From positions 3,457,201 to 3,521,200 of the forward strand of contig NZ_CP011036.1 of the NCBI RefSeq assembly GCF_002221505.1: a DNA stretch of 64,000 nt, read 5' to 3'. The stretch is from Pseudoalteromonas nigrifaciens. GTDB taxonomy: Bacteria; Pseudomonadota; Gammaproteobacteria; Enterobacterales; Alteromonadaceae. The position numbers were made by a program, and so were the translations under genes. The notes below the pieces were generated by a model that did not search any database, was not told the origin of the DNA, and worked only from the letters and a program-made list of their open reading frames with translations. Shown piece by piece: positions 17,534 to 27,143 of the stretch (position 1 is the first letter of the stretch; every line of letters begins with the position of its first letter).

Positions 17534-20065
17534 ATGACCATACAGCGCTTTTCAGCGAAAAAATTAGCACTTAGCTTGGCCGTTACTACTGCATTGAGCA
17601 CGCCTTATTCAGTAGCTGTAGCCGCAGAGCCAGATAGTCAAGCACAAGAAAATATCGAAGTAATTTCGGTAACGGGTACTCGTCGCAGCTTACGCAGTAT
17701 TGCTGAAAGTTCAGTACCTGTTGATATTATTACCAGTCGCGATATGGCCAGTACAGGCCAGCTTGAAATCAGCCAAGTACTTGCAAACCAAGTGCCAAGC
17801 TTTAACTACCCAAGCGCAACAATGGGCGATGGTACAGACCATGCTAAACCTGCAGTTTTGCGTGGTTTAGCCCCCGATCACACCCTAGTGCTTATTAATG
17901 GTAAGCGTCGTCATTCAGGTGCGCTATTAAACTTAGCTGGCGTAGTTGGGCGTGGTTCAACAGCTGTTGATTTAAATATGATCCCAACATCGGCAATTAA
18001 GCGCGTAGAAGTATTACGCGACGGTGCCGCAGCGCAATACGGCTCAGATGCTATTGCAGGGGTTATTAATATAATTCTTAAAGATGCAGCGCAGGGCGGC
18101 AGTGTAAGCGTAACTTACGGACAATATGATACTCAAATGGCTGGAGTACCTCAGCTTGAAAGCGTGTACGCAGATGCAAACGGCAACTTAGCATTTAATA
18201 CTGGCGACGATCGTAAAATGAGCGATGGCGCAACGCGTACTATTAGTGCTAATTCTGGTTTTTCGTTAGCTGATAACGGTTTTGTAAACGTGTCTATTGA
18301 ATATCGTGATAACGACTCTACCCAGCGCTCTGGTTTTGACCCTCGCGATCAATATAGCCACCTTGATGATGGTAGCCTAGATCCACGCGAGTTCACTATC
18401 GATCGTTATAATCACCGCTTTGGTAAAGCAGAGCTTGAAGACTATGCACTGTTTTACAACATGGGCTACGACTTTGATAACGGCTTAAACTTATACTCTT
18501 TTGGTAGCTACTCTAAGCGTGAAGGCAACTCAGGCGGATTTTATCGCCGAGCTGTAGATAAAAATAACATTTTAGACGTTTACCCTAATGGCTTTTTGCC
18601 ACAAATTGAAACCGACGTAGAAGATTACTCTCTCGCTCTTGGTTTACAAGGTGAAACAGGCGACTGGACATGGGATGTAAGTACCAACTACGGCCGCAAC
18701 GACTTTGCATTAGGCGTAGTAAATAGCTTAAATACATCTTTAGGTGCCACCAGCCAAACCGAATTTGATAACGGCGCATTGGTTTATGACCAATTTATTG
18801 TTAATGGAGATGCCAGCACAGCATTTGATTTAGGTTTACCAGATGACGTATTTTTTACTATAGGTGCTGAATACCGCCACGAAAGCTACAAAATAGAACA
18901 AGGCGAAGAAGCTTCTTATATTACCGCGCTTGATAGTAACGGCAACCCAATTGCAGCAGGTGGTGCACAGGTACTATCTGGTTTTGGTCCGCAAAGTGTT
19001 ACCGACGAAAGCCGCCACAACGTAGCACTTTTTGTTGAATTTGATACCTACTTAACAGAAAAGTGGAATGTGGTTTTAGCCAGCCGTTATGAAGATTACA
19101 GCGACTTTGGCGACACATTCACCTCAAAAATAGCAACGCGTTACAGTATTACTGATAACTTATCGTTACGTGGTGCAGCAAGTACCGGCTTTCGCGCGCC
19201 ATCGCTAGCACAAAGCTCGTATCGTCAAATATCAACCATACTTGAAAACAACCAAGCGTTTGAAGTAGGTTTATTTCCAAGTGACTCTCCAGCAGCACAA
19301 GCATTAGGCGCTAAAAAACTAGACGCTGAAGACTCTGTAAACTTAACCGCTGGCTTTGTCTACACTCAAGGTAATTTTAGCCTAACGGTTGATGCATATC
19401 GTATTGATATTGATGACCGGATTGTACTCTCTGAAAACCTAGCCGGTGCAGCAGTTGCTCAAATTTTAGCAAACGCTGGTGAGCTAAACACCGAAAGGGT
19501 ACGCTACTTTACCAATGCAATAGACTCACGTACGCAAGGTGTAGACATAGTTGCAACTTATTTACTGGAACTAGATAACCTAGGCGACGTACGCTTAAAC
19601 GCAGCGGTTAACTTTAACGACACTAAAGTCACCCATATAGACGACAACCCTGAAGAACTCAATTCGTTAGGTGATGACTATGTTGTATTTGCTCGGCGTG
19701 AAGTGGGCCGTTTTGAAGAAGGCACACCAGATAGCAAACTAAACTTATCGGCTGTTTGGAGCTTTAACGAATGGCAAACTACACTGCGTGCCACGCGCTA
19801 TGGCGAAGTCGCTGATATTTCTACAAGCAGCGACCGAGATGAATACCTAGATGCAAAATGGATAACCGATCTTGAAGTGGCTTATAGCCCTAACGATGAA
19901 TGGAAATTTGCCGTAGGCGCTAACAACCTGTTTGATCAGTACCCTCAAGCAACGGTAGATAATATTGGCCACTCTAACTTTGGCCAAATATTTCCGTACA
20001 CGCCTTACACACCCTACAGTTTAGATGGGCGCTTTTTATACGGTAATATTACTTACCGCTTTTAA
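17534..20065 (+). CDS. TonB-dependent outer-membrane receptor
   Basis: An 843-residue receptor. ATG 17534 follows a strong GGGGG ribosome binding site; an in-frame TTG at 17522 overlaps that site and is less likely. Signal peptide, then a TonB-box region (IEVISVTGTRR), then the plug domain (residues about 55-170, with VLRGLAPDHTLVLINGKRRH and VEVLRDGAAAQYGSDAIAGVINI) and a 22-strand barrel ending in FLYGNITYRF. The plug motifs are those of siderophore/haem/vitamin receptors, but the ligand cannot be deduced. It is downstream of the PepSY/DUF2271/DUF4198 operon yet separated by a terminator. No clear Fur box was seen in its own 290-bp upstream region. Confidence 0.92.
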   Translation: MTIQRFSAKKLALSLAVTTALSTPYSVAVAAEPDSQAQENIEVISVTGTRRSLRSIAESSVPVDIITSRDMASTGQLEISQVLANQVPSFNYPSATMGDGTDHAKPAVLRGLAPDHTLVLINGKRRHSGALLNLAGVVGRGSTAVDLNMIPTSAIKRVEVLRDGAAAQYGSDAIAGVINIILKDAAQGGSVSVTYGQYDTQMAGVPQLESVYADANGNLAFNTGDDRKMSDGATRTISANSGFSLADNGFVNVSIEYRDNDSTQRSGFDPRDQYSHLDDGSLDPREFTIDRYNHRFGKAELEDYALFYNMGYDFDNGLNLYSFGSYSKREGNSGGFYRRAVDKNNILDVYPNGFLPQIETDVEDYSLALGLQGETGDWTWDVSTNYGRNDFALGVVNSLNTSLGATSQTEFDNGALVYDQFIVNGDASTAFDLGLPDDVFFTIGAEYRHESYKIEQGEEASYITALDSNGNPIAAGGAQVLSGFGPQSVTDESRHNVALFVEFDTYLTEKWNVVLASRYEDYSDFGDTFTSKIATRYSITDNLSLRGAASTGFRAPSLAQSSYRQISTILENNQAFEVGLFPSDSPAAQALGAKKLDAEDSVNLTAGFVYTQGNFSLTVDAYRIDIDDRIVLSENLAGAAVAQILANAGELNTERVRYFTNAIDSRTQGVDIVATYLLELDNLGDVRLNAAVNFNDTKVTHIDDNPEELNSLGDDYVVFARREVGRFEEGTPDSKLNLSAVWSFNEWQTTLRATRYGEVADISTSSDRDEYLDAKWITDLEVAYSPNDEWKFAVGANNLFDQYPQATVDNIGHSNFGQIFPYTPYTPYSLDGRFLYGNITYRF

Positions 20066-20095
20066 TAAAAGTGCTAGCTAAAAGTTGAAAGTTAT

Positions 20096-20122
20096 AAAGG
20101 ATGCATTACGCATCCTTTTTTT
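20096..20122 (+). terminator. Terminator of TonB-dependent receptor gene
   Basis: Nine-base-pair stem AAAGGATGC / GCATCCTTT with a 5-nt loop and a T run, 30 bp after the receptor stop codon. Confidence 0.9.
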
Positions 20123-20348
20123 GCTGCTTAACGATTGATATAAGTAACATTCGCGTTAATCCTGAAAAAAAATCTCATTATGATTAAAGCAGAGCTAGGG
20201 TATGTCAGCATTAATAATACTTTGAAGGCTGTAAAATTTAAAAAAAACAGCATTTCTAGCCACTTAAATTATTGTATTTTATAAGCGTGTCAGTCATTCT
20301 ATTTATACGCAAACCACTTGGGTTTAAAAACTCACCTAGGAAAAACAC

Positions 20349-22244
20349 GTGTTAGAAATAGCTTTAATTTACTTAGCGGCAGCAATTGTAGCTGTGCCTA
20401 TTGCCAAACGAGTAGGGCTCGGATCGGTGCTGGGTTATTTAATCGCAGGCATACTTATTGGCCCTTATGCCTTAGCTATGGTTGGCGATCAAACCGATGT
20501 AATGCATTTTGCCGAATTTGGCGTAGTGATGATGCTATTTTTGGTCGGACTTGAACTACAACCCTCACGACTATGGAAGCTTCGGCACTCTATTTTAGGG
20601 CTTGGTGGCTTACAGGTGGTGCTAACTGCGGCGGTTATTTTTGCCTTTTGTTATTGGTTTTTTACCATGCATTGGCAAACCGCATTGGCCATTGGTTTAA
20701 TGCTGGCACTTTCTTCTACCGCGATTGTATTGCAAAGCCTCGAAGAAAAAGGCTGGTTAAAGCAAGAAGCTGGGCAAAATGCATTTTCGGTTTTATTATT
20801 TCAAGATATTGCCATTATTCCTATTTTAGCGCTACTCCCCTTACTCGCGTTTGCTGCACCAAGTAGCTCAAAACAAATTAGCGATTCAATCATTGCTGAC
20901 TGGCCTGTTTGGCAACAAGTAGGCGTCTCTGTTGGCGTTATTGCCGCTATCATTGCTGGCGGTAAATATGTGTCGGCACCACTGTTTAGATACATAGCAC
21001 AAACTCACATGCGTGAAATATTCACTATTTTTGCATTGTTTTTAGTCGTGGCTATTTCGCTTGTAATGCACAGTATTGGCCTATCACCTGCTTTAGGTAC
21101 TTTTTTAGCCGGTGTAGTATTGGCCGAAAGTGAATTTAGACACGAATTAGAAGCCGACATAGAGCCCTTTAAAGGCCTATTGCTAGGACTATTTTTTATC
21201 ACTGTGGGGGCTTCAATTAATTTTGAACTGTTTTTTAATCAATTTAGCACTGTGATTAGCTTAGTTGTTTTATTGATAGTAATTAAAGCCTGTATTTTAT
21301 TTGCGCTGGCTTTTACCTTTAAAATAAATAAAAAGCAGCAACTATTATTTACACTGGCTTTGGCACAAGGAGGCGAATTTGCTTTTGTACTTTTAAGCGT
21401 GACCACCACATTAAGTATTTTAACCCCAGAACAAACCAGTCTAGTGACCTTAGTGGTTGCGGTATCTATGTTGATAGCCCCTTTATTACTGATGTTGTAT
21501 GAGCAAATACAAAAACGCAGTAGTAGCACTAAGCCTGAGTTTGATAAACCAGAACAAATAAATACCGCTAAACACGTAATTATTGCGGGCTATGGCCGCT
21601 TTGGGCAAATAATGGGGCGTTTATTACATGCACAAGGCTACGAAATTACCGTACTTGATCACAGCCCAAGCCAAATAGAACTGCTGCGCCGCTTTGGTAA
21701 CACCGTATTTTACGGTGATGCTGCTCGCCAAGAACTGCTTGAAGCCGCAGGCGCGCATACTGCACAAATGCTGGTTGTTGCGATTGACAACCCAGATAAA
21801 ACCATTGAAATTATTAAGCTGGCACATAAAAACTACCCACAATTAAAAATAGTGGCGCGCGCAATCGATCGTCGCCATGCGTATCAATTACTGAATCTAA
21901 AAGTGGATGCATTTAACCGCGAAACCGTCGACTCAGCCATTAACTTAGCCATAGAATCACTGCAGCTACTTGGCAATAGCAAAGAAGACGCTGAGCGTGC
22001 TGGTAAATTATTTAGGGATCATGACCGTGCATCTGTGTTACAACTTTCTGAGCTTTGGGGAGATGATGCCAGCTACGGCGTTGCAGTACGCCAACGTATG
22101 GAAGATTTAAAACAGGTATTACAGCAAGATAAGCAAGCACAGCAAAATTTAAATACCTGTGATGCCAACAATTATGAAAATGGCTTAACAGAAGACTCTG
22201 CTAAGCCTAAAAAACGACCTAATGATGATGCCCACCTTGAATAG
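20349..22244 (+). CDS. Kef-type monovalent cation:proton antiporter (CPA2)
   Basis: A 631-residue inner-membrane protein starting at GTG 20349 behind AGGA. The N-terminal 380 residues hold about twelve membrane helices with the CPA2 signatures GYLIAGILIGPYAL (near 29), VGLELQPSRLWKLR and SPALGTFLAGVVLAESEF. A cytosolic RCK/TrkA-N domain follows (HVIIAGYGRFGQIMGRLL near 415, Rossmann GxGxxG), then a C-terminal tail. This is the plan of KefB/KefC, glutathione-gated K+ efflux proteins, but no KefF/KefG-like ancillary gene is adjacent, so the exact subtype is left open. The last 26 bp overlap the convergent gene at 22219. Confidence 0.88.
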   Translation: MLEIALIYLAAAIVAVPIAKRVGLGSVLGYLIAGILIGPYALAMVGDQTDVMHFAEFGVVMMLFLVGLELQPSRLWKLRHSILGLGGLQVVLTAAVIFAFCYWFFTMHWQTALAIGLMLALSSTAIVLQSLEEKGWLKQEAGQNAFSVLLFQDIAIIPILALLPLLAFAAPSSSKQISDSIIADWPVWQQVGVSVGVIAAIIAGGKYVSAPLFRYIAQTHMREIFTIFALFLVVAISLVMHSIGLSPALGTFLAGVVLAESEFRHELEADIEPFKGLLLGLFFITVGASINFELFFNQFSTVISLVVLLIVIKACILFALAFTFKINKKQQLLFTLALAQGGEFAFVLLSVTTTLSILTPEQTSLVTLVVAVSMLIAPLLLMLYEQIQKRSSSTKPEFDKPEQINTAKHVIIAGYGRFGQIMGRLLHAQGYEITVLDHSPSQIELLRRFGNTVFYGDAARQELLEAAGAHTAQMLVVAIDNPDKTIEIIKLAHKNYPQLKIVARAIDRRHAYQLLNLKVDAFNRETVDSAINLAIESLQLLGNSKEDAERAGKLFRDHDRASVLQLSELWGDDASYGVAVRQRMEDLKQVLQQDKQAQQNLNTCDANNYENGLTEDSAKPKKRPNDDAHLE

Positions 22245-22932
22245 CCTCACCTTGAGGATTATAAAAACCGGTGGCGCCGTGCTCTATAAAACCTAGGTTA
22301 ATCATTTTTGCTAAAAATGGGTCGCTTTCGTTATCGCCAATGTCAGCATAGTCGGTGGTTTGAAAGTTATCCCATTTTACAAACTGAGCCTTAATCGCTG
22401 GTGTGTCATTTTGCACCGCGTCTAAGCTAAGTGACATGCTTGCTTTATTCGCTAGGTTACTAATGCTAAATGTTTTTACCAGTTTTGAATGGGTAAAAAA
22501 TGCCAAGTTATACTGAGAGTTATTTTCTTCTAAGCTGTAATTTTTTATTTCGTTGCAGCCTTCACCTTCAGTGCTCACTAATGTCATTTTTTCAATGAGA
22601 TGATTATCTACCAGCTGTACTTTTGCACTCCAGTTTTGCACTCCTTGCACCTCTGATGGCTGATATTCAATACCGCGCTGCTGCGCATTAAAATAACGAA
22701 TAGGCCGTATTTGATTGTTGCTCGTATGCTGCCAAAGCTCTGTTATAACTTGGCTTTGGTGCGCCACTTGTTGCTGGTTTCGCCACAGGGTTAGCGCTTG
22801 AGTTGTTGGCTCGTTATTTTTATTGTTGGTTACAGTGTAAGTTGCTTTTAATAGCGCTGGGTTAACATTGCATTGCTGGGAAAAAGCGCTGCTACTGAAT
22901 AATACGGTCATCATTAATAATGCTTTTTTCAT
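22219..22932 (-). CDS. Exported protein of unknown function
   Basis: A 237-residue protein with a clear signal peptide (MKKALLMMTVLFSSSAFS). The mature part is beta-rich and has three Cys (QQCNVNP, GCNEIK). It ends with a His cluster (EAIQGGHHH). I do not recognise the family. Its 3' end overlaps the Kef-type gene tail-to-tail by 26 bp. Upstream lies the alkaline phosphatase pair in the same direction, separated by a hairpin, so it probably has its own promoter between 22933 and 23010. Confidence 0.7.
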   Translation of the reverse strand: MKKALLMMTVLFSSSAFSQQCNVNPALLKATYTVTNNKNNEPTTQALTLWRNQQQVAHQSQVITELWQHTSNNQIRPIRYFNAQQRGIEYQPSEVQGVQNWSAKVQLVDNHLIEKMTLVSTEGEGCNEIKNYSLEENNSQYNLAFFTHSKLVKTFSISNLANKASMSLSLDAVQNDTPAIKAQFVKWDNFQTTDYADIGDNESDPFLAKMINLGFIEHGATGFYNPQGEAIQGGHHH

Positions 22933-23012
22933 TGGGTACTCTTTTTAAATGCTCTAATTTATGCTTTTAACATAGCTAAAAATAATGGCTGTTTTATGAC
23001 AAAATATAATAT

Positions 23013-23044
23013 AAAAACAACCCGCACAGAGTACGAGTTGTTTT
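23013..23044 (-). terminator. Terminator of alkaline phosphatase pair
   Basis: On the minus strand an 11-bp stem AAAACAACTCG / CGGGTTGTTTT (one G-T pair) with a 9-nt loop, followed by T, 22 bp after the stop codon of the second phosphatase. Confidence 0.75.
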
Positions 23045-23066
23045 GCACACACAAATTATAAACTTA

Positions 23067-24860
23067 CTACTGCGCCACTTTGTCGTTTGCTGTTTTAACT
23101 AAATCTGCGGCAAAGTCCATTACATGAAATAAAAAGCTTTGCTCATTAGTGCCTGTCACTAAGTGCGCACCAGGGCCTATAGCATATACGCCAACATCTT
23201 CACCTGCGTGTGTTTCTGAGCTCATTGGTACCAGCGCTTCTTGATGAAAACCAGGGGTAGTAGTATCAACATTGGTTAAATCAACCCGCCCTGTTACTGG
23301 TGCAAAGTTATAACCTACGTCAGCATCTGTTTCGCTACCGAGGTTTCTAAAACCACCACCATTGGTATAACCTAGCGTTGTATATGGCATATCATCGGCC
23401 GCTAGGCTTGGCGTTGTTTCGCCTACGCCCACCACTTTACCTAAAATAGGATTACCGCGTTTAGGGTAACCCGCAATGGTAAATACATGGCTGTGATCGG
23501 CTGTTACAACAATAAGCGTTTCCTCTGGATTGGTGTTATCAACCGCAACTTTAACTGCTTTTGCCAATTCAATGGTGTCGTTTAAAGCGTTATATGCATT
23601 ACCCGCATGGTGCGCGTGATCAATACGACCCGACTCAACGGTTAAGAAAAACCCTTTGTCGTTTTTGCCCAGTACATTTATGGCTTTTTCGGTCATTTGT
23701 GAAAGCGAAGGCTCGCCAGCAATATCATTTGCGCGGTCTGCTTCGTACTGCATGTGAGATTCGTTAAACAGCCCAAATACTTTAGTAGCATCATCGCTAA
23801 TTGCATCAAAACCGGTTTGATCCATTACGTAAGTACCATTTGGATATTGCGTTTTCCATTCACTAATTAAATTACGATTATCAGTACGATCCCCTTCAAC
23901 TGCACTTACTGCATCGGCTGAATTAAACGCAGCATCTTTTGGTAAAAAATGACGACGCCCGCCACCCATAACAACATCAATGCCATCTACATCAACACCA
24001 TTAAAGCGCGCTTTTAGGTTGGCCTCAAAGTTAACCAGTTGCGATGCAATATCTTCACAATTAGCTGACTCGCTCGCGGGCATATCAGAAATATCTTCCC
24101 AGTTACGATCGGCCGATTTTGCGTACATAGCCGCAGGTGTTGCATGAGTAATTCGGGCAGTTGAAATAATACCGGTCGCTTTACCCGCAATTTCAGCAAG
24201 CTCTAGTGAGGTAACTAGCTCATGTCCTTTGCCCGACACACAATTACCACGCTCAACCGCTTCATCAATACCAATAACACCCACATCGGTTTTAACCCCT
24301 GAGGCCATTGCGGTCATAGTGCCGGCCGAATCGGGCGTTTGTGCATCTACGTTATAGGTTTTTACAAAACCTGAATACGGCATAGTTTCAAAGCTTAATT
24401 GATGCTCCTCACCCATTTCACCTTCTAACTGCCCGGCTAAAATACGCGCTGCTGTTATTGTCGAAATTCCCATACCATCGCCAACAAATAAAACAACATT
24501 TTTAGCCTTGCCTGACTCAGTCACTATGCTCGCATTTGCTGTTTTTGTGGTTGCTAACTTGGTTTGTGCATCACTAAACCAAGCATTACTAGTAAGCGAT
24601 GCTAACTGCTCGCTGCTAAGCGACGTAGCTGGTGCATTACATACTAAGTTACTTGATGTAGCCTCACTGCTTTCTAATATTCCATTACCGTTGGTATCTT
24701 CGCCTGTTTGTGTTGTTACTCCGCCGTTAACACATTGCTCAGACCCGACAGCAATTACGTTATTGACAGTTAATATACTATTTTGGTTTTTATCGCTGTC
24801 ACTTGAGCAACCCGTTAGTGCAAGAGTTACTGCTAAAGAAAGTACCGTTAATTTTTTCAT
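23067..24860 (-). CDS. Alkaline phosphatase (PhoA family), lipoprotein form
   Basis: About 597 residues from ATG 24860 (MKKLTVLSLAVTLALTGCSS), preceded by GGCGG; an alternative ATG at 24872 overlaps the stop of the upstream phosphatase (TAATG). The lipobox LTGC marks a lipoprotein. A short insert of about 50 residues follows with two Cys and an EF-hand-like DTNGNGILESSE. Then comes the phosphatase domain: metal ligand Asp in NVVLFVGDGMG, catalytic Ser in TPDSAGTMTAMASG, metal ligands in ESGRIDHAHHAGN and TADHSHVF, and a late His in SSETHAGEDV. The domain is very similar to its upstream neighbour, so the pair is a tandem duplication. Confidence 0.93.
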   Translation of the reverse strand: MKKLTVLSLAVTLALTGCSSDSDKNQNSILTVNNVIAVGSEQCVNGGVTTQTGEDTNGNGILESSEATSSNLVCNAPATSLSSEQLASLTSNAWFSDAQTKLATTKTANASIVTESGKAKNVVLFVGDGMGISTITAARILAGQLEGEMGEEHQLSFETMPYSGFVKTYNVDAQTPDSAGTMTAMASGVKTDVGVIGIDEAVERGNCVSGKGHELVTSLELAEIAGKATGIISTARITHATPAAMYAKSADRNWEDISDMPASESANCEDIASQLVNFEANLKARFNGVDVDGIDVVMGGGRRHFLPKDAAFNSADAVSAVEGDRTDNRNLISEWKTQYPNGTYVMDQTGFDAISDDATKVFGLFNESHMQYEADRANDIAGEPSLSQMTEKAINVLGKNDKGFFLTVESGRIDHAHHAGNAYNALNDTIELAKAVKVAVDNTNPEETLIVVTADHSHVFTIAGYPKRGNPILGKVVGVGETTPSLAADDMPYTTLGYTNGGGFRNLGSETDADVGYNFAPVTGRVDLTNVDTTTPGFHQEALVPMSSETHAGEDVGVYAIGPGAHLVTGTNEQSFLFHVMDFAADLVKTANDKVAQ

Positions 24861-24871
24861 GTTAGCCGCCA

Positions 24872-26461
24872 TTATTGCTGAGTTAGTTCAAGAGCTTGAT
24901 TAATTATATGAAACACTACATTTTGCTCAATTACGCCTTGTGCAAGCTGAGCACCGGGGCCTGTTGCATGCAATGAAATGTCTTCACCTGCGTGTGTTTC
25001 CGAGGCCAATGGCACTGTTGTTTCTTGATGAAAACCAGGGGTTGTTGTATCAATCCCTTGTAACTCAACGCGCCCTGCCACAGCAGCACTTGCATAGCTT
25101 GCATCGGCATCTGTTTCATCACCTAAGTTTCTAAACCCTAAACCATTGGCGTAACCAACTGTGGTATAGGGCTTGTTATCGGCAGCTAGGCTGGGGGCTG
25201 TTTCGCCCACGGCCACAACTTGACCTAAAATAGGGTTGCCGCGTTTGGGATAGCCCGCAATAGTAAATACATGACTGTGATCGGCAGTGACTAAAATGAG
25301 GGTTTCTTCTGGATTGGTGTTATCAACCGCAGCTTGTACCGCTTTGGCCAACTCTATTGTGTCGTTAAGTGCATTATAGGCATTGCCCGCATGGTGCGCG
25401 TGATCAATACGACCCGATTCAACGGTTAAGAAAAAGCCTTTGTCGTTTTTGCCCAACACTTCAATTGCTTTAGTAGTCATATCGGTAAGTGAAGGCTCGC
25501 CAGCAATATCGTTTGCGCGGTCTGCTTCGTATTGCATGTGGGATTCGTTAAATAAGCCAAATACTTTAGTAGCGTCATCGGCAATATTATCAAAGCCGGT
25601 TTGGTCCATAACATACGTTGCAGTAGGGTATTGCGCTTGCCATTCACTAATCAAATTACGATTATCGGTACGATCCCCTTCTATTGCGCTTACTGCGTCT
25701 GTTGAATTAGCTGCTACGTTTTTGGGTAAAAAGTGCCGACGTCCGCCGCCCATAACAACATCAAGGCCATCTATATCAGTACCAACAAAACGCGCCTCTA
25801 GGTTTTTTTCAAAGTTAATTAGTTGCGAGGCAATATCTTCACAACCAGCTGCAATTGCATCCTCTGGCATGTCTGAAATATCTTCCCAGTTACGATCGGC
25901 CGATTTAGCATACGTTGCTGCAGGCGTTGCATGGGTAATTCGCGCTGTTGAAATAACCCCAGTTGCTAGGCCTTTAATTTCTGCCAGCTCTGTTGCTGTT
26001 AGTAACTCGTTGCCCGCAACTGTTGAACACATCCCACGCTCTATATTTTCGTTAACACCAATTACACCAACATCGGTTTTCACACCCGAGATCATCGCGG
26101 TCATAGTGCCCGCAGAATCAGGTGTTTGTGCATCTACGTTATAGGTTTTAACTTGTGCGGAATACGGAAATGCCTCAAAGCTTAAGTAACCCTCCTCCCC
26201 CGATTGGTTATTGCGTTGTCCTTGTAAAATACGTGCGGCGGTTAGCGTTGATACCCCCATACCATCACCAACAAATAAAATTACGTTTTTAGCTTTGGTG
26301 GCTTTAACACTCTGCGCTTGGGTAGTTTTTGTTGTTAATTTTGTTTGCGCAGCACTATACCAACTGCTGTCTTTTTGGCTTTGCGGTAATACATTGGCAT
26401 AACTAGCTGCGTTAAACGCAAATGTTAGCGCTATTGCCGCAGCAACTTTTTTAATTTTCAT
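24872..26461 (-). CDS. Alkaline phosphatase (PhoA family), secreted form
   Basis: A 529-residue periplasmic or secreted phosphomonoesterase with cleavable signal peptide (MKIKKVAAAIALTFAFNAASYA). All PhoA motifs are present: VILFVGDGMGVST near 61, the nucleophile Ser in TPDSAGTMTAMISG near 114, ESGRIDHAHHAGN near 353, TADHSHVF near 400 and the C-terminal ETHAGED. It releases phosphate from organic phosphoesters. Downstream lies a lipoprotein paralogue whose start region touches this stop. A Pho-box-like sequence lies about 105 bp upstream, suggesting induction by phosphate starvation. Confidence 0.93.
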   Translation of the reverse strand: MKIKKVAAAIALTFAFNAASYANVLPQSQKDSSWYSAAQTKLTTKTTQAQSVKATKAKNVILFVGDGMGVSTLTAARILQGQRNNQSGEEGYLSFEAFPYSAQVKTYNVDAQTPDSAGTMTAMISGVKTDVGVIGVNENIERGMCSTVAGNELLTATELAEIKGLATGVISTARITHATPAATYAKSADRNWEDISDMPEDAIAAGCEDIASQLINFEKNLEARFVGTDIDGLDVVMGGGRRHFLPKNVAANSTDAVSAIEGDRTDNRNLISEWQAQYPTATYVMDQTGFDNIADDATKVFGLFNESHMQYEADRANDIAGEPSLTDMTTKAIEVLGKNDKGFFLTVESGRIDHAHHAGNAYNALNDTIELAKAVQAAVDNTNPEETLILVTADHSHVFTIAGYPKRGNPILGQVVAVGETAPSLAADNKPYTTVGYANGLGFRNLGDETDADASYASAAVAGRVELQGIDTTTPGFHQETTVPLASETHAGEDISLHATGPGAQLAQGVIEQNVVFHIINQALELTQQ

Positions 26462-26900
26462 CCATAATTCCCATTATTTAGTGATTATTTTTTAAAAAAT
26501 GTGTGACCACAAAAAGATCAACCGCTGCACTATAAAAAATAGATATGACTAATAAAGGTAATTTTTATGAAAGTTAAATGACTAAATTTATGAATGTAAC
26601 TACTATAAAATCAAAACGCATTAAAAACACAAAACAAAGTGAAAAAATAAAACCCTTAATTTACAAAAGGATATAAAATAATCATGCCGTTTTATATAAC
26701 TTTTAATTATATAAAGCTTGCTACATGTTTTAACTTACTCTAACATGCCTGCATCGGGTTGATTGAAAACCCAGCTTATTTGTAAGTACCACGTTGTTAT
26801 TAGTACTAATCCTGCGCGTTATCCTCAGTTATATGCTTGTTTTCTCCCTGTTAAATTGCCTATTTTAAGGCACACTTTTATTAATTCTTAGGATACTATT
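26462..26900. other. Intergenic region between divergent phosphatase and cold-shock genes
   Basis: 439 bp without a gene. The left part carries the phosphatase promoter with the Pho-box-like site at 26567-26584. The right part (about 26700-26900) is probably the promoter and long 5' leader of the cold-shock gene; long leaders are usual in this family, but I could not identify a canonical cold box. Confidence 0.55.
26567..26584 (-). promoter_or_regulatory. Candidate Pho box
   Basis: Minus strand reads TAGTCAT-TTAA-CTTTCAT, two 7-mers 11 bp apart that match CTGTCAT at 5 and 6 of 7 positions. Ten bases further is TTTATT, a fair -10 element, matching the spacing in classical PhoB-activated promoters. 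It lies upstream of two alkaline phosphatase genes. Confidence 0.55.
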
Positions 26901-27110
26901 ATGTCTAATACTACAACTGGTACAGTAAAATTTTTTAACGAAGCAAAAGGTTTTGGCTTTATCGAGCAAGAATCTGGCGCAGACGTGTTTGCACATTTCA
27001 GTGCAATCTCTGGCGACGGTTTCAAAACTTTAGCTGAAGGCCAACGTGTACAGTTTACTGTTACTCAAGGTCAAAAAGGCCCACAAGCCGAAAACATTGT
27101 TTGTATATAA
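26901..27110 (+). CDS. Cold-shock domain protein (CspA family)
   Basis: A 69-residue single-domain nucleic-acid chaperone. The RNA-binding motifs RNP1 (KGFGFI, near residue 16) and RNP2 (VFAHFS, near 30) are intact, and the start [13 protein letters not shown] is typical. It binds single-stranded RNA/DNA and melts structure at low temperature. The ribosome binding site AGGA lies 10 bp before the ATG. It is followed by its own terminator, then by an RNase R-like gene in the same direction. Confidence 0.96.
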   Translation: MSNTTTGTVKFFNEAKGFGFIEQESGADVFAHFSAISGDGFKTLAEGQRVQFTVTQGQKGPQAENIVCI

Positions 27111-27143
27111 ACACTGTTAAATAATACGCTTTAGTGTATTAAC

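Noticed and set aside
25440..26144. 234-codon frame antisense to the alkaline phosphatase gene
   Set aside because: It mirrors codon usage of the phosphatase on the opposite strand; low-complexity Ser/Ala/Val composition is typical of such shadows.
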